64,000 nt of DNA. Origin: Melastoma dodecandrum (Eukaryota; Streptophyta; Magnoliopsida; Myrtales; Melastomataceae). The stretch is from positions 3,224,001 through 3,288,000 of the forward strand of contig JARUPY010000271.1 of NCBI GenBank assembly GCA_029817715.1, written 5' to 3'. Each line of letters opens with the position of its first letter. Position 1 is the first letter of the stretch. This document shows positions 11,976 to 24,831 of the stretch, piece after piece. The notes beneath the pieces were generated by a model. It ran no database searches. It had not been told where the DNA came from and worked only from the letters and a program-made list of their open reading frames with translations. Made by a program: the position numbers and the translations under genes.

Positions 11976-12004
11976 AAGAGGGGAAATTCCCCATTTCGCC
12001 CTAG

Positions 12005-13540
12005 TCAGTGGGCCTCCTTGTTGGGCCCATATATGAGGCCCATTGGGCTAAAACCTTTCCCCTTTTGACGTTTCCCCCCTAATCTACGATTCGAACGTCG
12101 TCCATATTGTGCTCCTCCAGACGACGGGAGGCCGAGCTGGTTGACGGATCAGTCGCCTTATCATAATCCTCTCCCTCAAAGACATGAGGGGCTGCTGGAG
12201 GGTGGGAGATGACGGCGGGAAGGTTGTGACCAGGGACATCCTATCCCTCTTTGGGTGAGGGCGAGGATATAATGTCATCATAGAGCCTTTAGTCTGTCAC
12301 CCAAGGTGTACCCCTTGGCTGAGAGTATGCGTAGGGACATAACGAGACATCCAAAAAGCTTGACAGCTACAAAGATTACGAATTTACCAGTAAGTAAAGT
12401 AAATAACAAGAAGCAAAGTGATCGACAGAATCACCGCGAAAAGGGAGGAGTAGGTTGATTGACTTCCCCATCGAAAAACAAATGATCTCTTGTCGGCCAC
12501 CGAAGCAAAGCAACAACGGGAGCTGATAATATAATAACAAGCTAATCCTCCACTAATCTTACCATTGCATTATAATTGATTATATCATGTGAGTTTATAT
12601 AATACAAAGTGAAGATGACATTCACATGTAAATTGTGCAGTCAGGGTACTGTGGGGGAAGATATGCAGACCAGGCTCGAGCCTGGAACATTATGTCAGGT
12701 TTGAGGTTCCGACTGTTTACCTCAATTGAAGTCGACACTTCGATCTGGGGAACTCGTCGACATGACTGCAGAAATGAACACTTGGACTAGCATGGGTAGT
12801 AGCATCGAGGCAAATCACAGATGAAGTAGAACCATTGAAGCTGCAAACAGTCTATGCCTCTGGTATGCCTTGTAGGACATCTAGCCCCAGGCAGGTCAAA
12901 ACTACATGCAGTCAAGTTGCCAGAACATGCTAATCAACTTTGCACACCCTGGATATTACAGATCAACCGATCGCCTACCAACACTGACAGACTTTCCCAG
13001 GTGCAATCCAGAGCAGCAAACTATGAAATTCACATTACACCAAGTGGCAATAGAAGGAAAGGAAGGAAACAGCAAGTTATTATAGATTTGAAGTCATCAA
13101 AGAAAAGAAAACCACCATGATCTCGGTGCAAAGCGTTTTGTACAATGTTTCATTTTCAGGGATTTCAAAAGAAAAATCCATGCCAATGATCAGACCAGTA
13201 ACTTTTTTATTCGAAGGTTAGAAAACAACACTTGTGTGAACAGAGAGCAGAAGGGGTTCCAATTGATAAGTAAATGAAGGCAGGAAGAAGGAATAAACAA
13301 AGAAAAAGAGTTCCATGAAGCAGCTGACAAGAGAAGGAGCCCCCCTAAGGTCTAGATTACAACATAACTCTATAAGCATCGTGCAAGATCCGTGGTTCCT
13401 CCACGCTCCTCATGAAATCTGTGAACCTACAGCAAAAGAGGCGGAACGGGACATATCTGCACGATCAACAAACCAAGTATTCTTTTTCTTTTTCCTTTTT
13501 TCCTCACTGAGCGCACTCCGAACAAAATTTTCGGATTGTC
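12005..13540. other. Promoter side of the GCD1-like gene and 3' side of the kelch gene
   Basis: Both flanking genes run on the minus strand, so this stretch holds the GCD1-like promoter (left) and the kelch gene's 3' untranslated region (right). No further gene was recognised. A Lys/Arg-rich + strand frame at 12854-13120 has no recognisable motif and overlaps the probable 3' region of the kelch gene. Confidence 0.45.
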
Positions 13541-14956
13541 TCAGCATCCCATGACGGCGCAGTTGTAAACGAAGTTACTCGAGCGTTTCCGCCCAAGGAC
13601 CCTCCACTCGGGAAGTCGTCCTTCTGTTGGGACCCAAGCGTTCAGCTCTATATAGCTTTCATTGTGGGTGCTTGGCCCACCTATCACGACGAGGCTGTCA
13701 CCACATGCCCTGAAAGCCAATCCCCAACCATACATTGAGTCTGCACGTTCTGGCAGACGTCCGATGCTGTTCCATACCCTTCTTGCCTTGTCATATTTCC
13801 TAACTTCCATGTCAGCATAGTTAGCAGCGTATAGTTCGTTATTTACAACCGCAACCAAAGGGGGGGCTTCAGCTGTTGCGGGCATTCCACCCAAGGCTCT
13901 ACCGGGGGACATATCTGGGATTTCGGTCCAAACCCGTGTCTTCAAATCAAACTCTTCACCACACGTGAGGGCCCTCAGATCAGAACCGCCGACACCGCCG
14001 ATGACATAGAACTTCTCATCCATGAACACAGCAGAACACATTTTTCTCGGCTTATGCATGTCAGGCAAGTCCTCCCACCGTTGAGTTTCGGAATTGTACA
14101 TGATTGCCGAGCTCAGGATGGTATTCTGTGGATCTTGACCTCCCGCTAGGATTGCAATCTCCCTAAGACTAGCAGAACCGAACAAGCACCGGGGAGAATA
14201 CATGGGTTTCGGACCCGACCAGGAGTTGGCTAGAAGACTATATCTGCAGGTAGTATACTTGCTAAACACGTGGAGCTCCGTTCCGACCGCCAAGGACTCC
14301 CTATCGGGATAAATGGCACTCTTGTTCGAGCTCATCCTGGGAAGATGCATCCATCTACCTCGATAGGGATCAAAAGCATCCCATTCAAGCAAATGGCAGG
14401 AAAAGTATATCCAGTGCTCAACTATACCATCTTGTCTCCTCAACTTATAAAGCTCCCCGCTGTTGACCAAGGACCGGAAACTACGATTCAGCAAGGCAAT
14501 TGAACCATAATCAGACCTCGAGCAGCGTACCAGGCAGTTGATCGAGTTGTCCCTGCCAAGGGCATTGATGAGCGAGTCCGAATTCGAAGAATCACCTGCG
14601 AAGCGCTGATTATTCGAATCCTCACATTCAGACACCCGAGACATCTCACCGGATTCATCTTCCTGCCGATAACCTTCCCCGCACAGCTCCGGTAATTGCT
14701 CCTCCACCCCAGTAACCACATCAGGCACGTTCTCCTCCTGTCCATCGGAACCACAACTTTTGTCGCCCTCTCCTCCTTGCGCCTCGGATTGCTTACGAGA
14801 CTTTCTTCTAGGGGGATTGTCGTTTCCACCGGCATCTAGGGGACGCTTCCCATTGTCAGGATCCACCTCAAACCTAAAACTCATGCAACCCCAGTCGCCT
14901 TCCGACTGGCAAGGGCTGGGGAACATTCTGGAGACGATAAGTCGGCCCTCCAACAT
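13541..14956 (-). CDS. F-box/kelch-repeat protein (At1g26930/At1g14330/At2g02870 type)
   Basis: One uninterrupted exon encodes 471 residues. The start at 14956 (MLEGR...) matches the characteristic MLEG N-terminus of this subfamily; an in-frame ATG 39 bases upstream would add 13 unrelated residues. A basic, NLS-like segment (37-55) and an acidic low-complexity region precede a degenerate F-box at about 130-170 (INCLVRCSRSDYGSIALLNR). The sequence EHWIYFSCHLLEWDAFDP (180-197) leads into kelch repeats marked by FGSASL, AILAGG, MYNSETQRWEDLP, FYVIGG, VVIGG, and the conserved end NFVYNCAVMGC. F-box/kelch proteins act as substrate adaptors of SCF ubiquitin ligases (family knowledge). The substrate is unknown here. 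Its closest relatives by memory are the three Arabidopsis genes named in the call. Confidence 0.93.
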   Translation of the reverse strand: MLEGRLIVSRMFPSPCQSEGDWGCMSFRFEVDPDNGKRPLDAGGNDNPPRRKSRKQSEAQGGEGDKSCGSDGQEENVPDVVTGVEEQLPELCGEGYRQEDESGEMSRVSECEDSNNQRFAGDSSNSDSLINALGRDNSINCLVRCSRSDYGSIALLNRSFRSLVNSGELYKLRRQDGIVEHWIYFSCHLLEWDAFDPYRGRWMHLPRMSSNKSAIYPDRESLAVGTELHVFSKYTTCRYSLLANSWSGPKPMYSPRCLFGSASLREIAILAGGQDPQNTILSSAIMYNSETQRWEDLPDMHKPRKMCSAVFMDEKFYVIGGVGGSDLRALTCGEEFDLKTRVWTEIPDMSPGRALGGMPATAEAPPLVAVVNNELYAANYADMEVRKYDKARRVWNSIGRLPERADSMYGWGLAFRACGDSLVVIGGPSTHNESYIELNAWVPTEGRLPEWRVLGRKRSSNFVYNCAVMGC

Positions 14957-15073
14957 ATCTCCTCGATTATGCCGATTCAACGGGCAAATAAGCAAAAAGC
15001 AAAGTCCCCTGCTGCCACCCAGGCAAGCTTAAAGGGTGAAAGCAGTCGAACCCTCTCCAACCCCCTACAAGTT

Positions 15074-15610
15074 CTGCAGTCCTAGTCAAAGAAAATGGAG
15101 AAGAATTAATTCATCAGACAGCAGGTTTCAATGGCTAAAATGGAGATTCGAGTTCCAGATTCAGAGGGACAGAGTTGATAAAATCTCGTTGATTGGTCAT
15201 CCGAAACTCCCCCAAATTAATCACTTTCGACTCGGCAGACACCGAAACGTAGCTCTAGGCAATGGGACAGAGCAGTCACTCAAGGAAGAAAGACAACCCA
15301 GATCTCCAAACAACAACAACAAAAAGGAAGAGGAGGAGGAGGAGTTAAAATCAAGTAAAGAGTCGGGCACCTAAGGCCAAGTTCAATCCCAATTCAGAAG
15401 CGCAGATCTACCCCATTATCAACAAACAGCCCATGGACGGCCAGGTGGAAGAACGGAAGGAAAGAAGAGAAGGGAACGACCGGGTTTTGATACAAAACAC
15501 GGACTGGAGAGAGATTTTAAAAGGAATTGGTGGTGTTTAACAAAAGAAAAAGAAAGAATCGGAACTTGTGTAAGAAGGGAAGGGATAGGAGGAGGAGGAA
15601 GAAAACTTAC
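15074..15610 (-). promoter_or_regulatory. Probable intron in the 5' leader of the kelch gene
   Basis: On the minus strand a strong donor GAGTG|GTAAGT (GT at 15610-15609) and an acceptor preceded by a pyrimidine stretch (TTTGACTAGGACTGCAG, ending at 15074) bracket about 537 bases upstream of the intronless CDS. A leader intron fits a gene with a single coding exon, but no transcript evidence is available. GA/GGA-rich sequence lies inside it (about 15328-15342 and 15580-15600). Confidence 0.5.
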
Positions 15611-18600
15611 CACTCGGATTGGTTGTATGGGCAATTTGGTGGGGGTTGGGGGTGGAGGACGCCCGAAATAAAAAAAAAAAAAAAAACACTTTCAAAGTAG
15701 AGGTTTGTTCCTCTCTCTATCTCTACTTCTATCTATCTGAACAAAAGAACCCCAAACTCAAAGTAACTCTCTTTCTCCCCTTCTTCTCTTTGTCTTTTTG
15801 CCTAAACAGGCTTCCGACCTCACCCCCTCCCTTCCCTACTTTCCCGATTCTCTAACTTTTGCTCCGTATTCTGTTATTTCGTCCCCCCTGCAAGATCCAC
15901 CCAAGGAATGAATGCAAACCCCCCTCCCACCCCACATAACCCAATTTCTTCATTTATTCATCCCTTTTCTTATAACAAAAAGGATACAAACAGAACAGAT
16001 CGCCCTGTCCTCCTCTCCTCTCCGCCATTCGATATTAATTATTATATTAGAACTCGACACAATACATACATTAAATTTTTAGCTCTTATTTGGGTTGGGT
16101 TTTGGGGGATTAGTGTCCACCTAACAAATTTTGCCAAATATTTTGTCCCAAACAAAGTTATCAAATTTGTTTTTACCAACTGTGGCATTGGACAACATGG
16201 ACTCACTATGTACAAGTACAAACCTCTATGACATCATGGCTCCCCTATTAAAACTGGAGTCAAAATGATAATACCTGAGAACCAAGAAGACAAAAGGAAA
16301 ACCTTGGTCGTCGTCGTCGTCCCTAAATTCTGTCCGTCCGGAGATGCTTCTCCTCGTCGAAGCATCATCGTTATTAAAAAGAAGTAAGGGACGAACATAG
16401 TTTGACGAAACAAGGGATGTGTGTGTGTGTTTTTTTTTTTTTTGGGGGGGGGGGGGGGTGGACGTCCCGGGAGTCCAAAACTCCTCAAGTTAAAGTTATT
16501 AATTAAATTTATGGGTCCAAGTGTTGATATGCGCCGCCTTCGTGACAGTGGCCCAACTCAGCAGTCGACCACCCCCACCCCCACCCCCACACGAGTTTAG
16601 ATCGCATCGAATCCAAAACATCCCCTGAGAAAAAACAATTATGTGTACATACTTTTGGTACTAAAATAATGAATGATATGGGTGTGATAGAAATCCAGCT
16701 GGGGTGATCTTCTTCATCGATCGGGCGGGGGTGGTGGTCCCCCACCCATTTTCTTTTTCATGTAACACGTACTCGTATTCATTTCCCATTCCCTTTCATC
16801 TCAATTTAAACCCTGTTAATAATCATCTGGCCGCTGCCCACGATCGGTTCATGTCACGTTCTTACCCCTTTCTCCCAGCCCTCCGTCGTACGCTTGAAGG
16901 AAGATATAAAAATAAAACACGAGGACATGAGTCATTTGCCTCGAAATCATTAATTAGGTTAAAAGGCAAAAAGAAGAAAGAAAAACCCCCCCGCCTTTGC
17001 TTTGAGTGATATCCCTCTCTAATCTCGAATTTGAAGGAGGTGGGGCATCTTCTTCTTTTGACTATTTGATGCCCTCCCCCTCCTAGAAAAAGAAAAGATT
17101 AGGTGTGTTTTGAATGATCACTTTGACAGAAATCCCATCTCCCGCATGTGACTCGTTTTTTATATGCATAGATATCTTATTTCCTATCTTTTATTTGCAT
17201 TGAGGTAACGATAACGTTGTTAAGGCATGTTATAAAGCTTAATCCCCCCCCCCACCCTCCACTCCATCATTACTCATATTTATAAACATCTAACATATGT
17301 GTCGGGAGGGGGGGAGGCGCATGGGCTTAGAAAGAAAGCGAGAGTCGTGGCTATCCGTAGAACAACCCATTTTGCTTTTTAATGTCGGCCGAAAACATGG
17401 GGAATTTGTTTGCTTTATTTGGTGGTAGTCGTATTAAAAGAATATCAGGGGTTCAGAAATATAAAACCGAAAGCTTTTCTTCCTAACACAATGATGATTG
17501 ATTATGTGAACACGTCTCTCTAAAAGTTTGTAGGCTCTTGAATCACGATGATGACCTTTTTTTTTTTTAAAAAAAAAAGAAAGGGTTCCCCTCGGAGTCC
17601 ATACGAGGAGGTAATGAAAATCCCGACGACAAAGAGAAGAATGCTCCGAGTCTAGGGAGAGACGTGTGTGCTTGCGTGTTAGTGTTCGTGTTAGAGGGGG
17701 TTGAAGATGCTTTATTCTCACTAGTAGACGAGAGACGTATCCATCATAAACAGCAATCCCTCCCTCCCATGGGGCACGTTCTTTTTTTGTTGGGCAAACA
17801 TCACCGCCCATTCAATTAGCGGCGATGACTTTATGTCGTCTTCGAGCATATTATAGCTAATTGGAAAACGAATTGACAGGGGAACAAGTACCCGCCAATC
17901 TCGTCTAATCACAGGCCAACAAGGAAAGAATGAACAATGGATGGCATAAACCGACTTTTAAAAGCGTTCCCCTGGCCTTCTTATTTATCATCCATCTCCC
18001 TCACCCTCCGACAGCGACACACGTCCATTAAGGAAGGAAGGGAGAAGGGGGGATTCGGAGAAATTTTCTAAATGTCCTTTTGGTTTTTGTCCGCTGGTTT
18101 CTTTTCCCTCTTTTTTTAATGATCGATCAATCTTAATTTTCTTATTTTCTGTTTGCAAGGAACCTTTAAAGGGAGGGTTCAATAAGAAGCATGGGATATG
18201 TGCATTCCCGTGATGCGATGTGGTTATTATATAACCTTCTTTAAAAAGGAGGTTTTGATATTCCTTTTGGGACCATGAATTTAATTATGCTAAAATATTT
18301 CACTAAAAACAAAATTTAAGGGGGGAAGATCTCTTGGCCCTAAAGTTGGGATTTAGGGGGTGGTGTTCGTTCATGTGAATTTATGATTCAGCATTGTATT
18401 AAAAATTATCTTTTCCCCAAAAGGGTACGAACCATCTTAAATAAAATAAACGAATAATTGGTCCCCCTTCCCAATTTCCCTCCAAGCCATGCCACAAAAT
18501 AAATAAATAAATAATAATAATAGACGGGCACTGAGTATTCTTAAAAATGCTAAGAGCACTTCCGTCACGTCTTTTATTAGTGTTAAGTATTAATGGGTCG

Positions 18601-19357
18601 GACTTATTCGATCTATCTTGATAAAATTATGCGATGAACCTAAAAGTCCTCGGGACAAAACATTTGAAAGAGGTTTTCTTTTCCCGAATTTCATTCCATC
18701 CTAATCCCGCCCCACTATTTGGACGGGTGTCCTAATCATTTCAACTATCAACCAGAAAACAAAATACTTTTCCGCGGGGGGGAGGGGGGCAAGAGTTAAT
18801 GATAGCTTTTGAATTAATCAAAAGAAAAGGAGGGAGTGGAGGGGGCACGTGAGATTAGAAACTTTCTTCCCGTCCAAAGTGGCGTGCCGCACACACACAC
18901 ACGGCGTCGTTTAGTGACTTAATCACATATAAGACGCCCAACCAAACCAAAGACTTAAATTGCCCCTCTGTCTATATGCTCTCTTTTCTTCCCCTATCGT
19001 GGGACCTAAACCCAATCCAAACGGACGTAGGCCCACTGAGCCCGCTAAGGGGCCAGGCCCAATTAATACCCCGTCGTCCTCCTTCCCCGTTCTTTCCAGT
19101 CCGTCGACACCCCCCGGGCCCAAACAAACCCGCAAAAACATCGCAAAGGCTTCCTCGTCTTACGTCATCACTACATCACCATTTTCCGACTTCGTCCTGC
19201 TTCCCCTCGTCGTCGCCGTGGCAGCCGCAGTCGAAAACACGTGAGCTGGAGCTGCTTCCCGCTATTTCGATTCCGACATGGAAGTTCTGCGGCGCTGTCT
19301 TGTTTGTGTTATCGATCCGATGACCGTCAAGTGTTTTCTTTTCATTGAAATCTGTAG
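15611..19357. other. Intergenic DNA between the kelch gene and the CYP23-like locus
   Basis: The left part must hold the kelch promoter. A CT-rich stretch at about 15708-15780 would be a GA-rich leader on the sense strand. No other gene was recognised over about 3.7 kb. Visible simple sequences are a T14G15 run (16430-16458), CCCCCA repeats near 16568-16591, a T12A10 near-palindrome (about 17559-17581), an (AC)n run near 18891-18901 and poly-C/poly-G runs. The region 18950-19357 should contain exon 1 of the CYP23-like gene, but I could not establish its frame. Confidence 0.4.
16430..16458. repeat. T14-G15 homopolymer junction after a (GT)n run
   Basis: A (GT)n microsatellite passes into about 14 T and then about 15 G without interruption. 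It is the longest of three T(n)G(n) junctions in the window. Confidence 0.8.
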
Positions 19358-19436
19358 ACCAAGTATGGGGACATTGAGTTTGGATTCTACCCGGACGTGG
19401 CGCCGAAGACGGTGGAGCACATCTTTAGGCTCGTCA
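19358..19436 (+). pseudogene. CYP23: CYP23-like cyclophilin, isolated 5' exon
   Basis: After the acceptor CTGTAG the frame reads TKYGDIEFGFYPDVAPKTVE then HIFRLV, the start of the cyclophilin-type peptidyl-prolyl isomerase domain as in plant CYP23. In relatives this exon ends inside an Arg codon (LVR); here the junction reads GTCAGTGTCG, so the only usable donor would fall one base early. The frame then runs into a stop after about 6 codons, and retrotransposon sequence starts within 130 bases. The following exons, which should encode the catalytic FFRV-type segment and the rest of the beta-barrel, were not found nearby. The matching 3' exons are at 27543-28661. I judge the gene disrupted unless the middle exons were missed. 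Confidence 0.7.
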
Positions 19437-19559
19437 GTGTCGCGTGGACTGGACCGTGAGCCGAGGCTGACAGAAGATGGGGGATTAGAAGGGCTGGACC
19501 TGTGCTCGAGAATTCAGGTGGCGACAAAAGCCGAACCCTTTGAAAAACTGAAGTTGTTT

Positions 19560-21905
19560 TATTCTGTTTAACAAGAAACGTTTTATAGAACATTTACAAA
19601 CATGGGCTGGGCCTTCTAATAATTCACTTTCTATTTTATTAAGCCCAACTTCACACTGCAACCAACATTCGACTTCTTCCTCTTTGTCCTGCACTTCTTC
19701 TGTTTGCAGTCTGTCATCTTGTTTCACACTTTCATCCTTCAATTCTTCACACTCTCCCTCGAGATGACAATGTAAATTCTTCTTATTCATCTTGCTCAGT
19801 AACCAAGCAAACCTAGGATAGCGCAATCCCTTCGTAAACAAATCTACAAGTTGCTGCATGCTGCTCAAATATTTCGGCTGAATTACCCCTTATGTATTTT
19901 CTCTCGAACAAAATGACAATCCATCTCTATGTGATTCGTTTTCTCATGTAACACAGGATTTCGCGCAATATGTATTGTAGCTTGACTATCATAGAACAAA
20001 ATAGTCGGCTTTTTCACTTTTAAACCATATTTAGCTAACAAAAAAACTAGCCAAATAACTTCACACGTTGTTACACCCAAGGTTCTGTACTCTGCTTATG
20101 CAAAACTCTGCAACAGTAGGCTGCTTCTTGGTTTTCCAGCTGAACATCGAGTCTCCAAGAAAAACACAATAGCCAGTAAGAGATTTCCTAGAATCTGGAC
20201 AACCTCCCCGATCTCTGTCACAGTAAGCCTTCAATTCACAGTTCAAAGCCGGACTGGAAAACATTCCATGCCCAGGTGATTCTTTGATGTATCTTAGCAC
20301 CTAGAAAGCTGCAGCCATATGTGCAGTTCTTGGACTTGACATAAACTGTGTTAATACTTGACCGCATATGCCAAATATGGCCTTGTTAGCGTTAGATACA
20401 GCTTTCCAACCAGCTGCCTATATGTCTTAGGATCATCCAATAACTCCCCATCTTCTTTGGAAATTATACGAATGTAATTTATAGGCACCACTGCTGGTTT
20501 TGCCCAAGTTTTTTATATTCTTCCAACAATTCCAGTGCATACTTCCTTTGACACAACACTATACCAGCACGTGATCGAGCTATCTCTAATCCAATAAAGA
20601 ACTTCAACTCTCCCAAATCTTTCAACTTGAACAAAGAAGTCAAATTGGTCTTAAGTTGTTGAATCTCCACCAAATTAGGATTTCTAATAGCAATATCATC
20701 CACATAAACCAACAAAGCAACAAAATCTGAACATGTTCCTTTAACAGACATGGAATAATCAGCTTTTGACCGGATAAAACCATAATCCAACATGGCCGAA
20801 ACAAACTTCGAATTCCATTGCCTGGATGCTTGCTTAAGTCTATATAACGACTTCTGCAATTTACACACAAGTTGTCTGTTCTCCCCCTTAAATTGCAGAT
20901 TCTCAAGATGTTCTTTAGACACAATCAAACCAGGAGGCAAACACATATATACTTCCTCACACAAATCATCATTGAGAAAAGCATTATTGATGTCTAATTG
21001 ACATAAATACCACTAAAACATGGCGGCCAAAGCCAGAAACACTCTCACCATGGTATGCTTAGCAAACGAATTGAAGGTTTCAGTGTAATCAATACCAGCT
21101 TTTTGTGTATAGCCCTTAGCCACCAGTCGAGCTTTGTACTTATCAACAGATCATCGGCCTTAAATTTGGTCTGAAAAACCCATTTACAGCCGATTGAAAC
21201 CTTTCCAACTGGTAACTGAGTAATTAACCATGTACAATTATCAGCCAAAGCACTTAATTTAGCAGAGATAGCTTTACACCAATGCTCATGTTACACAGCC
21301 TCAACAAATGTGATTGGATCCTTTTGAAGCATAATATTGATAAAAAACGATTTATAAGACGGTGAAAAAACAGAATAAGACAGATATTTATGCAATGGTA
21401 AGCAGTGGATAAAGAAGTAACAGAAACATAATATGAATAAGAAGTATAGTATGAAGAACCTGCCAAGTCAAGAGCCATAGCATGATGATAGTCCTGTAAG
21501 TAACTTGAAATTTTTCTCAATCTACTGCTTATTCACAAGTCAGAATTGGTCGAAGGAGAATGCCCAGAATTGAGTGGTCCAAGATTTTCATTTGAGTGAA
21601 TGACATGATCAACAGAAGAATGTGACTTTTGAGAATAAAAAAGAAAATCAGAAGATGAGTTTGGCAGGGCAAAGTAAACTCCTTTATAAGTTCTGAAACA
21701 GACAACTCTTGAAAAGGAAATATATGTTCATAAAAAGCATTCATGGAAACAAAAAATTTATTTTCTTTCAGGTCAAACACTACATACCCTTTTGTAGTTG
21801 AATGATATCCCAGAAAAACACATTTCTTGCTGTCGCGTGTGTGTTGCTGTGTGGTGTGTTTGTTGTTGTCGTGTGTTGGAGGTGATTTGAGCGATTTCGG
21901 CACTA
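19560..21905 (-). mobile_element. Decayed Ty1/copia retrotransposon fragment
   Basis: Minus-strand frames, read from high to low coordinates, carry copia polyprotein parts in order. First comes the integrase C-terminal segment KCVFLGYHSTTKGYVVFD (about 21780-21825). Next is the reverse transcriptase start with GCKWVFQTKFKADD (about 21150-21200), then RT with LLVYVDD and FKLKDLGELKFFIGLEIA (20479-20964). RNase H follows with RKSLTGYCVFLGDSMFSWK (about 20120-20240) and HIEMDCHFVREKIHKG (about 19885-19930). Frameshifts and stops separate nearly every segment. Gag, protease and the integrase core are missing, and no LTR pair was found, so this is a truncated old copy. It sits in the interval that separates the two halves of the CYP23-like gene, in opposite orientation. 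Confidence 0.85.
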
Positions 21906-24831
21906 GTCAAGTTGGGTGGCTACAACACTTCTCCAGGGTAAATTGTTGTTCGTTGTTCCTTTGGACGGTGTGGTTTTGATACGTTGACAAGGTTTTGTTG
22001 TGCAAGTGGCCCATGAACAATGAGGGAGTTGAGGCTGAGAAGAAGGATTGTTGGGGAATTCAGCCACGTGAAGCATGTTAGTGGCATCCCGTCTATGGTT
22101 TGGTGAGGTTTTCCTTCTTGTACACGCGCCTTCCGGCCTAGCACGCACGCGGCGGTTCGAACGACCCGAGGAACTGGGCTCTCTCTCCAAGACCCAACCG
22201 GTCGACGTCAAGACTCGGGCGTCGGATACTGCGGAAGGAAATTGGGTGATCCCTCCCTGGGTTCCTAACTGGGCCTGCTCGGGCCCTCGCCGATCGTCCC
22301 TGTTTTCCCAAAAGGCGACGGGCGAAAGGCGGAGCATGATCCGAAGAAGGAACTTTCGGGAGAAATCGGGAGCGGCTCGTGTCGTCCGTTCCTCATCCAA
22401 AATGGCTCCGTAAAAAGTTTGTTGTTTAACCTAGGTAAACTATACGGAGTCGCCACCGACTTAGTTTTGAAAGCTGGTTTAAGTCAGAAAACCAGAGTAG
22501 GATTCGGGGATTCCTATTTACTAACTCTTACATTCTAACATGCGAAAAAGAGGGTGGCGTTTGCTCCAAAAGATTTGCTGTTGTTTAACGGGTGTTGGAT
22601 TCGATCCGGACATGACTCCGGATTCATGTCAATGTTTTACGGGCGTTGGACCCGATTCGGGCTTTTTGGGCCCGAACTCATGTGAGTTTGACAAACAGCA
22701 TGCGACAATAAGCCTATGAGTCTAAGGCATGTGGCCAAACACAAACAATTATTTAGATCAAAGGGGGCGGGGAAGGATGGTGACTGTGGGCCTATGCACT
22801 TGAGCCCACTGCCCGTTACATGTGGAAATAATGAAAAACGAGAGGCCCGCACCTCCCTCATGTACCTGAGGCCCGCCGGGATGGCTTTACATCGGTCGAG
22901 CTCGTCAATTGAGGCTGCTTTCGAGATGTGCTTCCACCATGGGTTTTCTCGCGTGCCTCTAGTTTTCGAAATTCGTTTTGTCGAACTCTCGTGAAGCTCG
23001 ATTGATTTTCATACAAATCAAACTAGAATGCGGTTGTCAGAAAATTCTAATTGAATATTTGAAACTATTAAAATGAACTATTGTAAGTCGAAGTGAGACT
23101 TATGGGGCGTTGTGTGGCCCGTTGATGTCAATCTTCCGTGATGTCGGAAGATAACGGAGCGTTGTGTTGCCCGTTGATATTGATCTTCAGTGATGTCGAA
23201 AAATGGTTGTCCCTTGGTAATGAATTCCTCGTTGTTTTACATGCAAAACAAAGGAAATGAGAGAGATGTACAAAGCTTTTAGTAACAGTTAAATTGACAC
23301 AAATTTAATCGAACTAAAACAGTAAGACATGACTTACCGTTTAAAATGGTTGAATTAAATGGAGCATTTCATAGCCCGTTGATTTTGATCATTTGATGTG
23401 GTTTGATACGCACGCCGTTTAGAAATCGTACGATATAGTAAACTTGAACCTTGGTCACTTCCGATCCAAGGTTTTCATGTAACACAACGAAAATAGATGC
23501 CAATATATGTACAGAGGGAGAGCGTCAAATCATCCAAAGAAAATGTAAAACACTAATTAGATCATATTCTCAAGAGCGTTTAGGAACAGCAGAAGGATAA
23601 ATAAATTTCAGTAGACTTTGGAAATTCGATAGCGAGAAAATTAAAATTATGGGCATAATAATATTGGAACAACGGACAGGTTTACGAGCAGGATATATTA
23701 ACGTTATTAAAATTCCAACAGTCGATTATTAAATCTACGAACAAATCAACAATTACCGTCAAAATCAAGGCTAGGCATTCAATTAAAATTCACGAAGGGG
23801 ATCACACGTCTGAACATATGATATGGACATTCAAGTCATACAGCCAATTAAAACTTAAAAAAAAATCGTGATAATTGTAATAATAATAATAAATCATGAC
23901 CAAGACCTGCCTTGAGCGTTCGGATCTGGGTATCGGCAGCACGTTGTCCGAAGTCGCCATCGATTACAAAGCAAAAGGGAAACTGCTTCGAGGAGCCATG
24001 GTCACTGAGATATCGCTGGAGAAAGAGACTCTGAAGGCCGGATTTGTGAATCCTTGGTATTGTTGTGATCCAGGTGAGGACGGAACGGGGGGTCGTGGCG
24101 CCGGGATTTGAGGACGTCGGGGTTGGTCATGGGTCCCGATATGGGAGGACAGAGGTCTCCGTGATTTGGGTATGCACCAAGAAGACAATCGTGGTTACCT
24201 GAGGTATTCATCTCGGGGGAGTCTGCGTTGGAAGATGGCTGTCGTAATTCGTCGGGAACGGCTATTGTGGTGCCACGAACTGCCGAAGTGGGATCCGCCT
24301 TGGGGTTACCGATTGTTGCTGTCGTCGAGAAGTCGGCATCGGGGTTGGTCTTCGCAATGGGAAGAGGAACTTCTTGTTGATGCCGCTTGTGTCCGACGGT
24401 ACGAGGCTCGAGTATTCATTCCTATCGGGGTGAGTTCCGAAATGGGTGAAGTTCTGTTCATTCGGTGTGACACGGACAACGCCGGTTGGGTTCAAATGGG
24501 TTCTTCACCGCATATGGAGGGGAGACAAGGATAGGCGAAGAGGCTTTGGCTTGTTGTGGCTATGGTTGGATCGTCGGAAATGGTTGTACGCGGGTGAAGG
24601 AACGGCTGAATGTTCGTCCCCGTCTCTGTCTGTCGGTCCCTTTTTTGGGCGTCTCTTTTTATGAGAAGAAACTGGAGGTTTTTGATTGGGGAAGGGATTC
24701 TTTTTCCGTTGACGCAGGAGGAGCCCCAAATCTCGTTCATTCCCCCTTCTTGCCAATTTTTCGTCGTTAGGATAAGATCGAATCTCGGGGACGTGGAGCA
24801 AATCGTTGTAAATATTTGTTTGTTAAATTGA
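21906..24831. repeat. Repeat-derived region, probably remains of LTR-type elements
   Basis: A GC-rich block (about 22090-22400) joins directly to the copia fragment. At 22440-22560 the motif TACGGAGTCGCCACCGAC precedes GATTCGGGGATT-type sequence, which I remember from LTR-derived repeats of many plant genomes; this was not verified. Open frames on both strands at 23900-24830 are Pro/Arg/Gly-rich and match no family I know. Imperfect repeats at 23103-23205 are listed separately. No cellular gene was recognised. Confidence 0.4.
23103..23205. repeat. Two imperfect tandem copies of a ~50-bp unit
   Basis: Both copies contain GCGTTGTGT.GCCCGTTGAT, then TGATCTTC or CAATCTTC, then GTGATGTCG. A weaker third copy is at about 23361-23400 (GGAGCATTTCATAGCCCGTTGAT). 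They resemble internal repeats of an untranslated element region. Confidence 0.6.

Noticed and set aside
17559..17581. T12A10 near-palindrome as a terminator or hairpin
   Set aside because: Simple homopolymer pairing in AT-rich plant DNA; no transcript context.
18960..19323. Open frames just upstream of the CYP23-like exon as its exon 1
   Set aside because: No frame gives a convincing signal peptide followed by the expected residues at a splice donor, so exon 1 was left unassigned.
23896..24831. Cluster of overlapping open frames on both strands
   Set aside because: Overlap in many frames with GC-rich repeat-like sequence suggests element-derived DNA, not a gene.
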